A DNA stretch of 64,000 bases, taken from assembly GCF_029227915.1 (NCBI RefSeq), contig NC_079885.1, positions 30,817,001-30,881,000 of the forward strand. The letters are read 5' to 3'. The notes beneath the pieces are model-generated. The model did no database searches and was not told the origin of the DNA. It was given only the letters and a program-made list of their open reading frames with translations. This document shows, in pieces, positions 37,008-47,338 of this stretch. Positions within the stretch are counted from its first letter, which is position 1; each line of letters begins with the position of its first letter. The stretch comes from Hydractinia symbiolongicarpus. Taxonomy: Eukaryota > Cnidaria > Hydrozoa > Anthoathecata > Hydractiniidae. A program made the translations under genes and the position numbers.

Positions 37008-38427
37008 ATGACACTTGTGGTTTTTAAAAATGTTTTCATTTTTGATGAGACGCTGAATAAAAGAAGTTTAATCGCCGGCAAACGAAAACCCGCGATTTCC
37101 CGTAAATCTCGGACTCGGCCCGTATAGTCAAAAGTATACAAAGAAAGTACCCAGGGAGTAAACTCATTTTGCGAACGATTTTTTAAATTATTTTTTCACC
37201 ACTAAAATGCATGAGACTTGTAGTTTTCAAAAATATTTTCATTTTTGATGAGACGCTGAATAAAAGAAGTTTAATCGCCGGCAAACGAAAACCCGCCCTT
37301 TCCCGTAAACCCCGGACTCGGCCCGTATAGTCAAAAGTATACAAAGAAAGTACCCAGGGAGTAAACTCATTTTCCGAACGATTTTTTAAATTATTTTTTC
37401 ACCACTACAACGCATGAGACTTGAAGTTTTTAAAAATGTTTTCATTTTTGATGAGACGCTGAATAAAAGAAGTTTAATCGCTGGCAATCCAAAAACCTGC
37501 GATTTCCCGTAAATCCCGGGCTCAGCCCGTATAGTCAAAAGTATACAAAGAAAGTACCCAGGGTGTAAACTCATTTCCCGAACGATTTTTTAAATTATTA
37601 TTTCACCACTAAAGCCCATGAGACTTGTAGTTTTTAAAAATGTTTTCATTTTTGATGAGACGCTGAATAAAAGAAGTTTAATCGCCCTCAAACGAAAACC
37701 CGCGAATTCCCGTAAATCCCGGACTCGGCCCGTATAGTCAAAAGTATACAAAGAGTAAGGGAGTAAACTCATTTCCCGAACGATTTTTTAAATTATTTTT
37801 TCACCACTAAAACGCACGAGACTTGTAGTTTTCAAAAATGTTTTCATTTTTTGATGAGACGCTGAATAAACGAAGTTTAATCGCCGGCAATCCAAAAACC
37901 CGCCATTTCCCGTAAACCCCAGACTCGGCCCGTATAGTCAAAAGTATACAAAGAAAGTACCCAGGGAGTAAACTCATTTTCCGAACGATTTTTTAAATTA
38001 TTTTTTCACCACTAAAACGCACGAGACTTGTAGTTTTTAAAAATGTTTTCATTTTTGATGAGACGCTGAATAAAAGAAGTTTAATCGCCGGCAATCCAAA
38101 AACCCGCCATTTCCCGTAAACCCCAGACTCGGCCCGTATAGTCAAAAGTATACAAAGAAAGTACCCAGGGAGTAAACTCATTTTCCGAACGATTTTTTAA
38201 ATTATTATTTCACCACTAAAGCCCATGAGACTTGTAGTTTTCAAAAATGTTTTCATTTTTGATGAGACGCTGAATAAAAGAAGTTTAATCGCCGGCAAAC
38301 GAAAACCCGCCATTTCCCGTAAACCCCGGACTCGGCCCGTATAGTCAAAAGTATACAAAGAAAGTACCCAGGGAGTAAACTCATTTTCCGAACGATTTTT
38401 TAAATTATTATTTCACCACTAGAGCCC

Positions 38428-38535
38428 ATGAGATTTTAGTTTTTAAAAATGTTTTCATTTTTGATGAGACGCTGAATAAAAGAAGTTTAATCGCCCTCAA
38501 ACGAAAACCCGCGACTTCCCGTAAATCTACAACGC
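38428..38535 (+). repeat. Truncated monomer T, copy 3 (108 bp)
   Basis: It is the counterpart of 36900 in the second 1,528 bp unit, with the same CTAGAGCCC lead and the same 1 bp loss. It is followed by a J monomer at 38536. Confidence 0.93.
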
Positions 38536-39752
38536 ATGACACTTGTGGTTTTTAAAAATGTTTTCATTTTTGATGAGACGCTGAATAAAAGAAGTTTAAT
38601 CGCCGGCAAACGAAAACCCGCGATTTCCCGTAAATCTCGGACTCGGCCCGTATAGTCAAAAGTATACAAAGAAAGTACCCAGGGAGTAAACTCATTTTGC
38701 GAACGATTTTTTAAATTATTTTTTCACCACTAAAATGCATGAGACTTGTAGTTTTCAAAAATATTTTCATTTTTGATGAGACGCTGAATAAAAGAAGTTT
38801 AATCGCCGGCAAACGAAAACCCGCCCTTTCCCGTAAACCCCGGACTCGGCCCGTATAGTCAAAAGTATACAAAGAAAGTACCCAGGGAGTAAACTCATTT
38901 TCCGAACGATTTTTTAAATTATTTTTTCACCACTACAACGCATGAGACTTGAAGTTTTTAAAAATGTTTTCATTTTTGATGAGACGCTGAATAAAAGAAG
39001 TTTAATCGCTGGCAATCCAAAAACCTGCGATTTCCCGTAAATCCCGGGCTCAGCCCGTATAGTCAAAAGTATACAAAGAAAGTACCCAGGGTGTAAACTC
39101 ATTTCCCGAACGATTTTTTAAATTATTATTTCACCACTAAAGCCCATGAGACTTGTAGTTTTTAAAAATGTTTTCATTTTTGATGAGACGCTGAATAAAA
39201 GAAGTTTAATCGCCCTCAAACGAAAACCCGCGAATTCCCGTAAATCCCGGACTCGGCCCGTATAGTCAAAAGTATACAAAGAGTAAGGGAGTAAACTCAT
39301 TTCCCGAACGATTTTTTAAATTATTTTTTCACCACTAAAACGCACGAGACTTGTAGTTTTCAAAAATGTTTTCATTTTTTGATGAGACGCTGAATAAACG
39401 AAGTTTAATCGCCGGCAATCCAAAAACCCGCCATTTCCCGTAAACCCCAGACTCGGCCCGTATAGTCAAAAGTATACAAAGAAAGTACCCAGGGAGTAAA
39501 CTCATTTTCCGAACGATTTTTTAAATTATTTTTTCACCACTAAAACGCACGAGACTTGTAGTTTTTAAAAATGTTTTCATTTTTGATGAGACGCTGAATA
39601 AAAGAAGTTTAATCGCCGGCAATCCAAAAACCCGCCATTTCCCGTAAACCCCAGACTCGGCCCGTATAGTCAAAAGTATACAAAGAAAGTACCCAGGGAG
39701 TAAACTCATTTTCCGAACGATTTTTTAAATTATTTTTTCACCACTAAAACGC

Positions 39753-41080
39753 ACGAGACTTGTAGTTTTCAAAAATGTTTTCATTTTTGATGAGACGCTT
39801 AATGAAAGAGGTTTAATCGCCGGCAAACGAAATCCCGCGATTTCCCGTAAACCCCGGACTCGGCCCGTACAATCAAAAGAATACAAAGAAAGTATCCAGG
39901 GAGTAAACTCATTTTCCGAACGATTTTTTAAATTATTTTTTCACCACTACAACGCATGAGACTTGTAGTTTTCAAAAATGTTTTCATTTTTGATGAGACG
40001 CTGAAAAAAAGAAGTTTAGTCGCCGGCAAACGAAAACCCGCCATTTCCCGTAAACCCCGGACTCGGCCCGTATAGTCAAAAGTATACAAAGAAAGTACCC
40101 AGGGAGTAAACTCATTTTCCGAACGATTTTTTAAATTATTTTTTCACCACTAAAACGCACGAGACTTGTAGTTTTCAAAAATGTTTTCATTTTTTGATGA
40201 GACGCTGAATAAACGAAGTTTAATCGCCGGCAAACGAAAACCCGCCATTTCCCGTAAACCCCGGACTCGGCCCGTATAGTCAAAAGTATACAAAGAAAGT
40301 ACCCAGGGAGTAAATTCATTTTCCGAACGATTTTTTAAATTATTTTTTCACCACTACAACGCATGAGACTTGTAGTTTTCAAAAATGTTTTCATTTTTGA
40401 TGAGACGCTTAATGAAAGAGGTTTAATCGCCGGCAAACGAAATCCCGCGATTTCCCGTAAACCCCGGACTCGGCCCGTACAATCAAAAGAATACAAAGAA
40501 AATATCCAGGGAGTAAACTCATTTTCCAAACGACTTTTTAAATTATTTTTTCACCACTACAACGCATGAGACTTGTAGTTTTCAAAAATGTTTTCATTTT
40601 TGATGAGACGCTGAATAAAAGAAGTTTAATCGCCGGCAAACGAAAACCCGCCATTTCCCGTAAACCCCGGACTCGGCCCGTATAGTCAAAAGTATACAAA
40701 GAAAGTACCCAGGGAGTAAACTCATTTTCCGAACGATTTTTTAAATTATTATTTCACCACTAAAGCCCATGAGACTTGTAGTTTTTAAAAATGTTTTCAT
40801 TTTTGATGAGACGCTGAATAAAAGAAGTTTAATCGCCCTCAAACGAAAACCTGCGACTTCCCGTAAATCTACAACGCATGACACTTGTGGTTTTTAAAAA
40901 GGTTTTCATTTTTGATGAGACGCTGAATAAAAGAAGTTTAATCGCCGGCAAACGAAAACCCGCGATTTCCCGTAAATCCCGGACTCGGCCCGTATAGTCA
41001 AAAGTATGCAAAGAAAGTACCCAGGGAGTAAACTCATTTCCCGAACGATTTTTTAAATTATTTTTTCACCACTAAAATGC
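39753..41080 (+). repeat. Block C-A-G-C-A-T-J, right copy (offset 4,791 bp)
   Basis: This is the partner of 34962-36289. It opens with ACGAGACTTG where the left copy has ATGAGACTTG, and its J (40878) reads AAAAAGGTTTTC and AGTATGCAAAG. Downstream the two copies diverge: this one runs into F (41081) and the distant copy of 6.86-8.9 kb, while the left one runs into A (36290) and the 1,528 bp HOR. Confidence 0.87.
40769..40877 (+). repeat. Truncated monomer T, copy 4 (109 bp)
   Basis: It has the same deletion junction, without the extra 1 bp loss, and so groups with 35978. It reads CGAAAACCTGCGACTTC where the others have CCCGCGACTTC. It is followed by J at 40878. Confidence 0.93.
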
Positions 41081-42111
41081 ATGAGACTTGTAGTTTTCAG
41101 AAAAGTTTTCATTTTTGATGAGACGCTTAATGAAAGTGGTTTAATCGCCGGCAAACGAAAACCCGCGATTTCCCGTAAATCCCGGGCTTGGCCTGTATAG
41201 TCGAATGTATACAAAGAAAAAACCCAGGGAGTAAACTCATTTTCCGAACGATTTTTTAAATTATTTTTTCACCACTACAACGCATGAGACTTGTAGTTTT
41301 TAAAAATGTTTTCATTTTTGATGACACGCTAAATAAAAGAAGTTTAATCGCCGGCAAACGAAAACCCGCCATTTCCCGTAAACACCGGACTCGGCCCGTA
41401 TAGTCAAAAGTATAAAAAGAAAGTACCCAGGGAGTAAACTCATTTCCTGAACGATTTTTTAAATTATTATTTCACCACTAATGCCCATGAGACTTGTAGT
41501 TTTTAAAAATGTTTTCATTTTTAATGAGACGGTGAATAAAAAAAGTTTAATCGCCGGCAAACGAAAACCCGCGATTTCCCGTAAATCCCGGACTCGGCCT
41601 GTATAGTCAAAAGTATACAAAGAAAGTACCCAGGGAGTAAACTCATTTCTCAAACGATTTTTTAAATTATTTTTTCACCACTACAACGCATGAGACTTGT
41701 AGTTTTCAAAAATGTTTTCATTTTTGATGAGAGGCTGAATAAAAGAAGTTTATTCGCCGGCAAACGAAAACCCGCGATTTCCCGTAAATCCAGGACTCAG
41801 CGCGTATAGTCAAAAGTATACAAAGAAAGTACCCTGTGTGTAAACTCATTTCCAAAACGATTTTTTAAATTATCTTTTCACCACTAAAATGCATGAGACT
41901 TGTAGTTTTCAAAAATGCTTTCATTTTTGATGAGACGCTGAATAAACGAAGTTTAATCGCCGGCAAACGAATACCCGCGATTTCCCGTAAATCCCGGACT
42001 CGGCCTGTATAGTCAAAAGTATACAAAAAAAGTACCCAGGGAGTAAACTCATTTCTCAAACGATTTTTTAAATTATTTTTTCACCACTACAACGCATGAG
42101 ACTTGTAGTTT

Positions 42112-42133
42112 TCAAAAATGTTTTCATTTTTGA
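42112..42133. other. Inverted repeat with 9 bp arms (reference position)
   Basis: Arms TCAAAAATG and CATTTTTGA, perfect reverse complements, flank TTTT. It occupies bases 17-38 of the consensus monomer and so recurs about once every 203 bp, for example also at 2,644-2,665. Subfamilies A, B and C keep it; J and B+ with TTTTTAAAAATG have a terminal T-G mismatch, F has an A-to-G change leaving a G-T pair, and E and H break it. Short dyad symmetries with cruciform potential are reported to be enriched in centromeric satellites; a role here is inference. Confidence 0.88.
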
Positions 42134-42209
42134 TGAGACGCTGAATAAAAGAAGTTTAATCGCCGGCAAACGAAAACCCGCCATTTCCCGTAAACCCCGG
42201 ACTCGGCCC

Positions 42210-42227
42210 GTATAGTCAAAAGTATAC
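42210..42227. other. GTATA/TATAC dyad (reference position)
   Basis: Arms GTATA and TATAC flank GTCAAAAG, at 115-132 of the consensus. The second arm includes the self-complementary GTATAC. The element is intact in A, B, J and most G and D monomers, and is altered in C (GTACA with AATAC), E (GTAAA), P and relatives (GTGTA with TATTC), and in the CATATAG variants. The 8 bp spacing is constant where the element is intact. Confidence 0.8.
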
Positions 42228-42703
42228 AAAGAAAGTACCCAGGGAGTAAACTCATTTTCCGAACGATTTTTTAAATTATTTTTTCACCACTACAACGCAT
42301 GAGACTTGTAGTTTTCAAAAATGTTTTCATTTTTGATGAGACGCTTAATGAAAGAGGTTTAATCGCCGGCAAACGAAATCCCGCGATTTCCCGTAAACCC
42401 CGGAGTCGGCCCGTATAGTCAAAAGTATACAAAGAAAGTACCCAGGGAGTAAACTCATTTTCCGAACGATTTTTTAAATTATTTTTTCACCACTACAACG
42501 CATGAGACTTGTAGTTTTCAAAAATGTTTTCATTTTTGATGAGACGCTGAATAAAAGAAGTTTAATCGCCGTCAAACGAAAATCCACGATTTCCCGTAAA
42601 TTCCGGACTCGGCCCGTATAGTCAAAAGTATACAAAGAAAGTACTCAGGGAGTAAACTTATTTCCCGAACGATTTTTAAATTATTATTTTACCACTAAAA
42701 CGC

Positions 42704-44314
42704 ATGAGACTTGTAGTTTTCAAAAATGTTTTCATTTTTGATGAGACGCTTAATGAAAGAGGTTTAATCGCCGGCAAACGAAATCCCGCGATTTCCCGCA
42801 AACCCCGGACTCGGCCCGTACAGTCAAAAGAATACAAAGAAAGTATCCAGGGAGTAAACTCATTTTCCGAACGATTTTTTAAATTATTTTTTCAACACTA
42901 CAACACATGAGACTTGTAGTTTTCAAAAATGTTTTCATTTTTGATGAGACGCTGAATAAAAGAAGTTTAATCGCCGGCAAACGAAAACCCGCCATTTCCC
43001 GTAAACCCCGGACTCGGCCCGTATAGTCAAAAGTATACAAAGAAAGTACCCAGTGAGTAAACTCATTTTCCGAACGATTTTTTAAATTATTTTTTCACCA
43101 CTACAACGCATGAGACTTGTAGTTTTCAAAAATGTTTTCATTTTTGATGAGACGCTGAATAAAAGAAGTTTAATCGCCCTCAAACGAAAACCCGCGACTT
43201 CCCGTAAATCCCGGCTCGGCCCGTATAGTCAAAAGTATACAAAGAGTAAGGGAGTAAACTTATTTCCCGAACGATTTTTTAAATTATTTTTTCACCACTA
43301 AAACGCACGAGACTTGTAGTTTGCAAAAATGTTTTCATTTTTGATGAGACGCTGAATAAACGAAGTTTAATCGCCGGCAAACAAAAACCCGCCATTTCCC
43401 GTAAACCCCGGACTCGGCCCATATAGTCAAAAGTATACAAAGAAAGTACTCAGGGAGTAAACTTATTTCCCGAACGATTTTTAAATTATTTTTTCACCAC
43501 TAAAACGCATGAGACTTGTAGTTTTCAAAAATGTTTTCATTTTTGATGAGACGCTTAATGAAAGAGGTTTAATCGCCGGCAAACGAAATCCCGCGATTTC
43601 CCGCAAACCCCGGACTCGGCCCGTACAGTCAAAAGAAAACAAAGAAAGTATCCAGGGAGTAAATTCATTTTCCGAACGATTTTTTAAATTATTTTTTCAC
43701 CACTACAACACATGAGACTTGTAGTTTTCAAAAATGTTTTCATTTTTGATGAGACGCTGAATAAAAGAAGTTTAATCGCCGGCAAACGAAAACCCGCCAT
43801 TTCCCGTAAACCCCGGACTCGGCCCGTATAGTCAAAAGTATACAAAGAAAGTACCCAGGGAGTAAACTCATTTTCCGAACGATTTTTTAAATTATTTTTT
43901 CACCACTACAACGCATGAGACTTGTAGTTTTCAAAAATGTTTTCATTTTTGATGAGACGCTGAATAAAAGAAGTTTAATCGCCCTCAAACGAAAACCCGC
44001 GACTTCCCGTAAATCACGGCTCGGCCCGTATAATCAAAAGTATACAAAGAGTAAGGGAGTAAACTTATTTCCCGAACGATTTTTTAAATTATTTTTTCAC
44101 CACTAAAACGCACGAGACTTGTAGTTTGCAAAAATGTTTTCATTTTTGATGAGACGCTGAATAAACGAAGTTTAATCGCCGGCAAACGAAAACCCGCCAT
44201 TTCCCGTAAACCCCGGACTTGGCCCATATAGTCAAAAGTATACAAAGAAAGTACCCAGGGAGTAAACTCAATTCCCGAACGATTTTTTAAATTATTTTTT
44301 CACCACTAAAACGC
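42704..44314 (+). repeat. 4-monomer HOR, 805 bp (C-A-B-G), two copies
   Basis: C, A, B, G occupy 42704-43508 and C, A, B, G again 43509-44314. Both A copies begin with the ACACATGAG form. The first G (43307) ends with AGTACTCAGG, TTATTTCCCG and a T run shortened by one, like L; the second G (44112) does not. The second B (43915) reads AATCACGGCTCGG, a change inherited by the B copies at 47542 and 48957. Confidence 0.88.
43110..43306 (+). repeat. Subfamily B monomer exemplar (197 bp)
   Basis: B differs from A by a 5 bp net shortening in the region after ACAAAGA (it reads GAGTAAGGGAG where A has GAAAGTACCCAGGGAG), by loss of one A in CGGACTCGG, by CCCTCAAACG in place of CCGGCAAACG, and usually by CGACTTCCCG. 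It therefore lacks the GCCGGC palindrome. Copies include 403, 3643, 5059, 5256, 9703, 16981, 17991, 25870, 27485, 45127 and 50169. A later variant at 45127, 45527, 50569 and 52583 reads TCGGCCTC. The pair at 5059/5256 and 6062/6259 is two B monomers in direct succession. Confidence 0.92.
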
Positions 44315-45126
44315 ACGAGACTTGTAGTTTTCAAAAATGTTTTCATTTTTGATGAGACGCTGAATAAACGAAGTTTAATCGCCGGCAAACGAAAACCCGC
44401 CATTTCCCGTAAACCCCGGACTCGGCCCGTATAGTCAAAAGTATACAAAGAAAGTACCCATGGAGTAAACTCATTTTCCGAACGATTTTTTAAATTATTT
44501 TTTCACCACTACAACGCATGAGACTTGTAGTTTTCAAAAATGTTTTTATTTTTGATGAGACGCTTAATGAAAGAGGTTTAATCGCCGGCAAACGAAATCC
44601 CGCGATTTCCCGTAAACCCCGGACTCGGCCCGTACAGTCAAAAGAATACAAAGAAAGTATCCAGGGAGTAAACTCATTTTCCGAACGATTTTTTAAATTA
44701 TTTTTTCACCACTACAACGCACGAGACTTGTAGTTTGCAAAAATGTTTTCATTTTTGATGAGACGCTGAATAAACGAAGTTTAATCGCCGACAAACGAAA
44801 ACCCGCCATTTCCCGTAAACCCCGGACTCGGCCCATATAGTCAAAAGTATACAAAGAAAGTACCCAGGGAGTAAACTCATTTTCCGAACAATTTTTTAAA
44901 TTATTTTTTCACCACTACAAGGCATGAGACTTGTAGTTTTCAAAAATGTTTTCATTTTTGATGAGACGCTGAGTAAAAGAAGTTTAATCGCCGGCAAACG
45001 AAAACCCGCCATTTCCCGTAAACCCCGGACTCGGCCCGCATAGTCAAAAGTATACAAAGAATGTACCCAGGGAGTAAACTCATTTTCCGAACGATTTTTT
45101 AAATTATTTTTTCACCACTACAACGC
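43712..45126 (+). repeat. 7-monomer HOR, 1,415 bp (A-B-G-G-C-G'-A'), copy 1
   Basis: The lengths are 203, 197 and five times 203 bp. Further copies are at 47339-48753 and 48754-50168. Copies 2 and 3 share GACTTTTAG at the B start, TTTCTCGTAAACC in the first G, TTTCCGGTAAACC in the second G and CCCGCATAG in A'; copy 1 has only the last. So copies 2 and 3 are each other's closest relatives. Confidence 0.9.
44315..44517 (+). repeat. Subfamily G monomer exemplar (203 bp)
   Basis: G opens with ACGAGACTTG instead of ATGAGACTTG (a CpG/TpG difference) and reads TGAATAAACGAAG, often with CCCATGGAG. Subtypes differ at the GCCGGC site: GCCGGC (3840, 14955, 44315), GCGGGC (17178, 18188, 26067, 45724), which pairs with the downstream CCCGC as a 5 bp inverted repeat, and GCCGAC (16575, 19002, 44721, called G'). 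A 204 bp subtype with a T run lengthened to seven (CATTTTTTGATG) occurs at 34153, 35368, 40159, 54969, 58959 and 59365. A form with GGTGAG and a preceding AAAGCCC (24859, 25464, 27079, 28694, 29304) is part of the 1,615 bp HOR. Confidence 0.9.
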
Positions 45127-46531
45127 ATGAGACTTGTAGTTTTCAAAAATGTTTTCATTTTTGATGAGACGCTGAATAAAAGAAGTTTAATCGGCCTCAA
45201 ACGAAAACCCGCGATTTCCCGTAAATCCCGGCTCGGCCCGTATAATCAAAAGTATAAAAAGAGTAAGGAAGTAAACTCATTTCCCGAACAATTTTTTAAA
45301 TTATTTTTTCACCACTAAAACGCACGAGACTTGTAGTTTTCAAAAATGTTTTCATTTTTGATGAGACGCTGAATAAACGAAGTTTAATCGCCGGCAAACG
45401 AAAACCCGCCATTTCCCGTAAACCCCGGACTCGGCCCGCATAGTTAAAAGTATACAAAGAATGTACCCAGGGAGTAAACTCATTTCCCGAGCGATTTTTT
45501 AAATTATTTTTTCACCACTACAACGCATGAGACTTGTAGTTTTCAAAAATGTTTTCATTTTTGATGAGACGCTGAATAAAAGAAGTTTAATCGGCCTCAA
45601 ACGAAAACCCGCGATTTCCCGTAAATCCCGGCTCGGCCCGTATAATCAAAAGTATACAAAGAGTAAGGGAGTAAACTCATTTCCCGAACGATTTTTTAAA
45701 TTATTTTTTCACCACTAAAACGCACGAGACTTGTAGTTTTCAAAAATGTTTTCATTTTTGATGAGACGCTGAATAAACGAAGTTTAATCGCGGGCAAACG
45801 AAAACCCGCCATTTCCCGTAAACCCCGGACTCGGCCCGTATAGTCAAAAGTATACAAAGAAAGTACCCATGGAGTAAACTCATTTTCCGAACGATTTTTT
45901 AAATTATTTTTTCACCACTACAACGCATGAGACTTGTAGTTTTCAAAAATGTTTTCATTTTTGATGAGACGCTTAATGAAAGAGGTTTAATCGCCGGCAA
46001 ACGAAATCCCGCGATTTCCCGTAAACCCCGGACTCGGCCCGTACAGTCAAAAGAATACAAGGAAAGTATCCAGGGAGTAAACTCATTTTCCGAACGATTT
46101 TTTAAATTATTTTTTCACCACTACAACGCATGAGACTTGTAGTTTTCAAAAATATTTTCATTTTTGATGAGACGCTGAATAAAAGAAGTTTAATCGCCCT
46201 CAAACGAAAACCCGCGACTTCTCGTAAATCCCGGACTCGGCCCGTATAGTCAAAAGTATACAAAGAGTAAGGGAGTAAACTCATTTCCCCAACGATTTTT
46301 TAAATTATTTTTTCACCACTAAAACGCATGAGACTTGTAGTTTTCAAAAATGTTTTCATTTTTGATGAGACGCTGAATAAAAGAAGTTTAATCGCCGGCA
46401 ATCCAAAAACCTGCGATTTCCCGTAAATCCCGGGCTCAGCCCGTATAGTCAAAAGTATACAAAGAAAGTACCCAGGGTGTAAACTCATTTCCCGAACGAT
46501 TTTTTAAATTATTATTTCACCACTAAAGCCC
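44518..46531 (+). repeat. 10-monomer HOR, 2,014 bp (C-G'-A'-B-G-B-G-C-B+-D), copy 1
   Basis: The ten lengths (203, 203, 203, 197, 203, 197, 203, 203, 198, 204) sum to 2,014 bp. Two more copies lie in tandem at 49560-51573 and 51574-53587. The unit overlaps the 1,415 bp HOR in its first three monomers, so the two HORs share a C-G'-A' hinge. Private markers are TCGGCCTC in B, AAGTATAAAAAG in the first B, TACAAGGAAAG in the second C and GACTTCTCGTAAATC in B+. Confidence 0.9.
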
Positions 46532-46933
46532 ATGAGACTTGTAGTTTTTAAAAATGTTTTCATTTTTGGTGAGACGCTGAATAAAAGAAGTTTAATCGCC
46601 GGCAATCTAAAAACCTGCGATTTCCCGTAAATCCCGGGCTCAGCCCGTATAGTCAAAAGTATACAAAGAAAGTACCCAGAGTGTAAACTCATTTCCCGAA
46701 CGATTTTTTAAATTATTATTTCACCACTAAAGCCCATGAGACTTGTAGTTTTTAAAAATGTTTTCATTTTTGATGAGACGCTGAATAAAAGAAGTTTAAT
46801 CGCCCTCAAACGAAAACCCGCGACTTCCCGTATATCCCGGACTCGGCCCGTATAGTCAAAAGTATACAAAGAGTAAGGGAATAAACTCATTTCCCGAACG
46901 ATTTTTTAAATTATTTTTTCACCACTAAAACGC

Positions 46934-47135
46934 ACGAGACTTGTAGTTTTTAAAATTGTTTACATTTTTGATGAGACGCTAAATGAAAGAGGTTTAATCG
47001 CCGGCAAACGAAAACCCGCCATTTCCCGTAAACCCCGGACTCGGCCCATATAGTCAAAAGTATACAAAGAAAGTACTCAGGGAGTAAACTTATTTCCCGT
47101 ACGATTTTTAAATTATTTTTTCACCACTAAAACGC
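46934..47135 (+). repeat. Chimeric monomer joining two large blocks
   Basis: Its left part (CAAAATTG-like start reading TAAAATTGTTTACATTTTTG, then CTAAATGAAAGAGG) matches the C' at 53990 and continues the 7,056 bp-offset match 45127-46933 / 52183-53989. From about 47,005 it matches the G at 43307 (CCCATATAG, AGTACTCAGG, TTATTTCCCG, short T run) and starts the 3,627 bp-offset match 43307-45126 / 46934-48753. One monomer therefore marks the crossover between two block duplications. Confidence 0.85.
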
Positions 47136-47338
47136 ATGAGACATGTAGTTTTCAAAAATGTTTTCATTTTTGATGAGACGCTTAATGAAAGAGGTTTAAT
47201 CGCCGGCAAACGAAATCCCGCGATTTCCCGCAAACCCCGAACTCGGCCCGTACAGTCAAAAGAATACAAAGAAAGTATCCAGGGAGTAAATTCATTTTCC
47301 GAACGATTTTTTAAATTATTTTTTCACCACTACAACAC

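Larger units (their letters stand above)
36900..39752 (+). repeat. 8-element HOR, 1,528 bp (T-J-A-D'-B+-G-D/A-A), two copies
   Basis: The unit (108+203+203+204+198+205+204+203 bp) occupies 36900-38427; its second copy starts at 38428 and runs to 39752, after which a C replaces the final A. Two monomers in each unit are hybrids: the 205 bp G at 37816/39344 and the 204 bp monomer at 38021/39549 carry the D segment GGCAATCCAAAAAC in a G- or A-like body. Shared private changes are AATCTCGGACTC in J and AATCGCTGGCAATC in D'. I saw no clear difference between the two copies over about 1.3 kb. Confidence 0.9.
42096..42298 (+). repeat. Reference monomer, subfamily A (consensus, 203 bp)
   Basis: This copy matches my reading of the majority sequence base for base and is the best reference monomer. 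Landmarks relative to its first base: inverted repeat TCAAAAATG (17-25) and CATTTTTGA (30-38) around TTTT; AATAAA at 49-54; GCCGGC at 67-72; CCCGCC near 92-97; dyad GTATA (115-119) and TATAC (128-132); T6 runs at 172-177 and 184-189. I count 34 G and 44 C in 203 bases (38% G+C) and 12 CpG. Subfamily A copies recur throughout, for example at 2628, 3440, 8688, 13748, 35775 and 43712. It encodes nothing convincing: the 60-70 codon frame from its ATG runs through the monomer and ends at a TGA overlapping the ATG of the next copy. Confidence 0.93.
40878..43109 (+). repeat. Distant copy of 6659-8890, offset about 34.2 kb
   Basis: J, F, A, the TTTTTAATGAGACGGTG monomer and K at 40878, 41081, 41284, 41487 and 41690 match 6659, 6862, 7065, 7269 and 7472 in order. 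C', L, C and A at 42299, 42502, 42704 and 42907 match 8080, 2223/8283, 8485 and 8688. Rare shared variants are AGTATAAAAAG (7192, 41411), TTTTTAATGAGACGGTG, the K monomer as a whole and the ACACATGAG start. The monomers at 41893 and 42096 differ from their positional partners. The two copies are visibly more diverged than local duplicates, so this is an older event. Confidence 0.87.
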
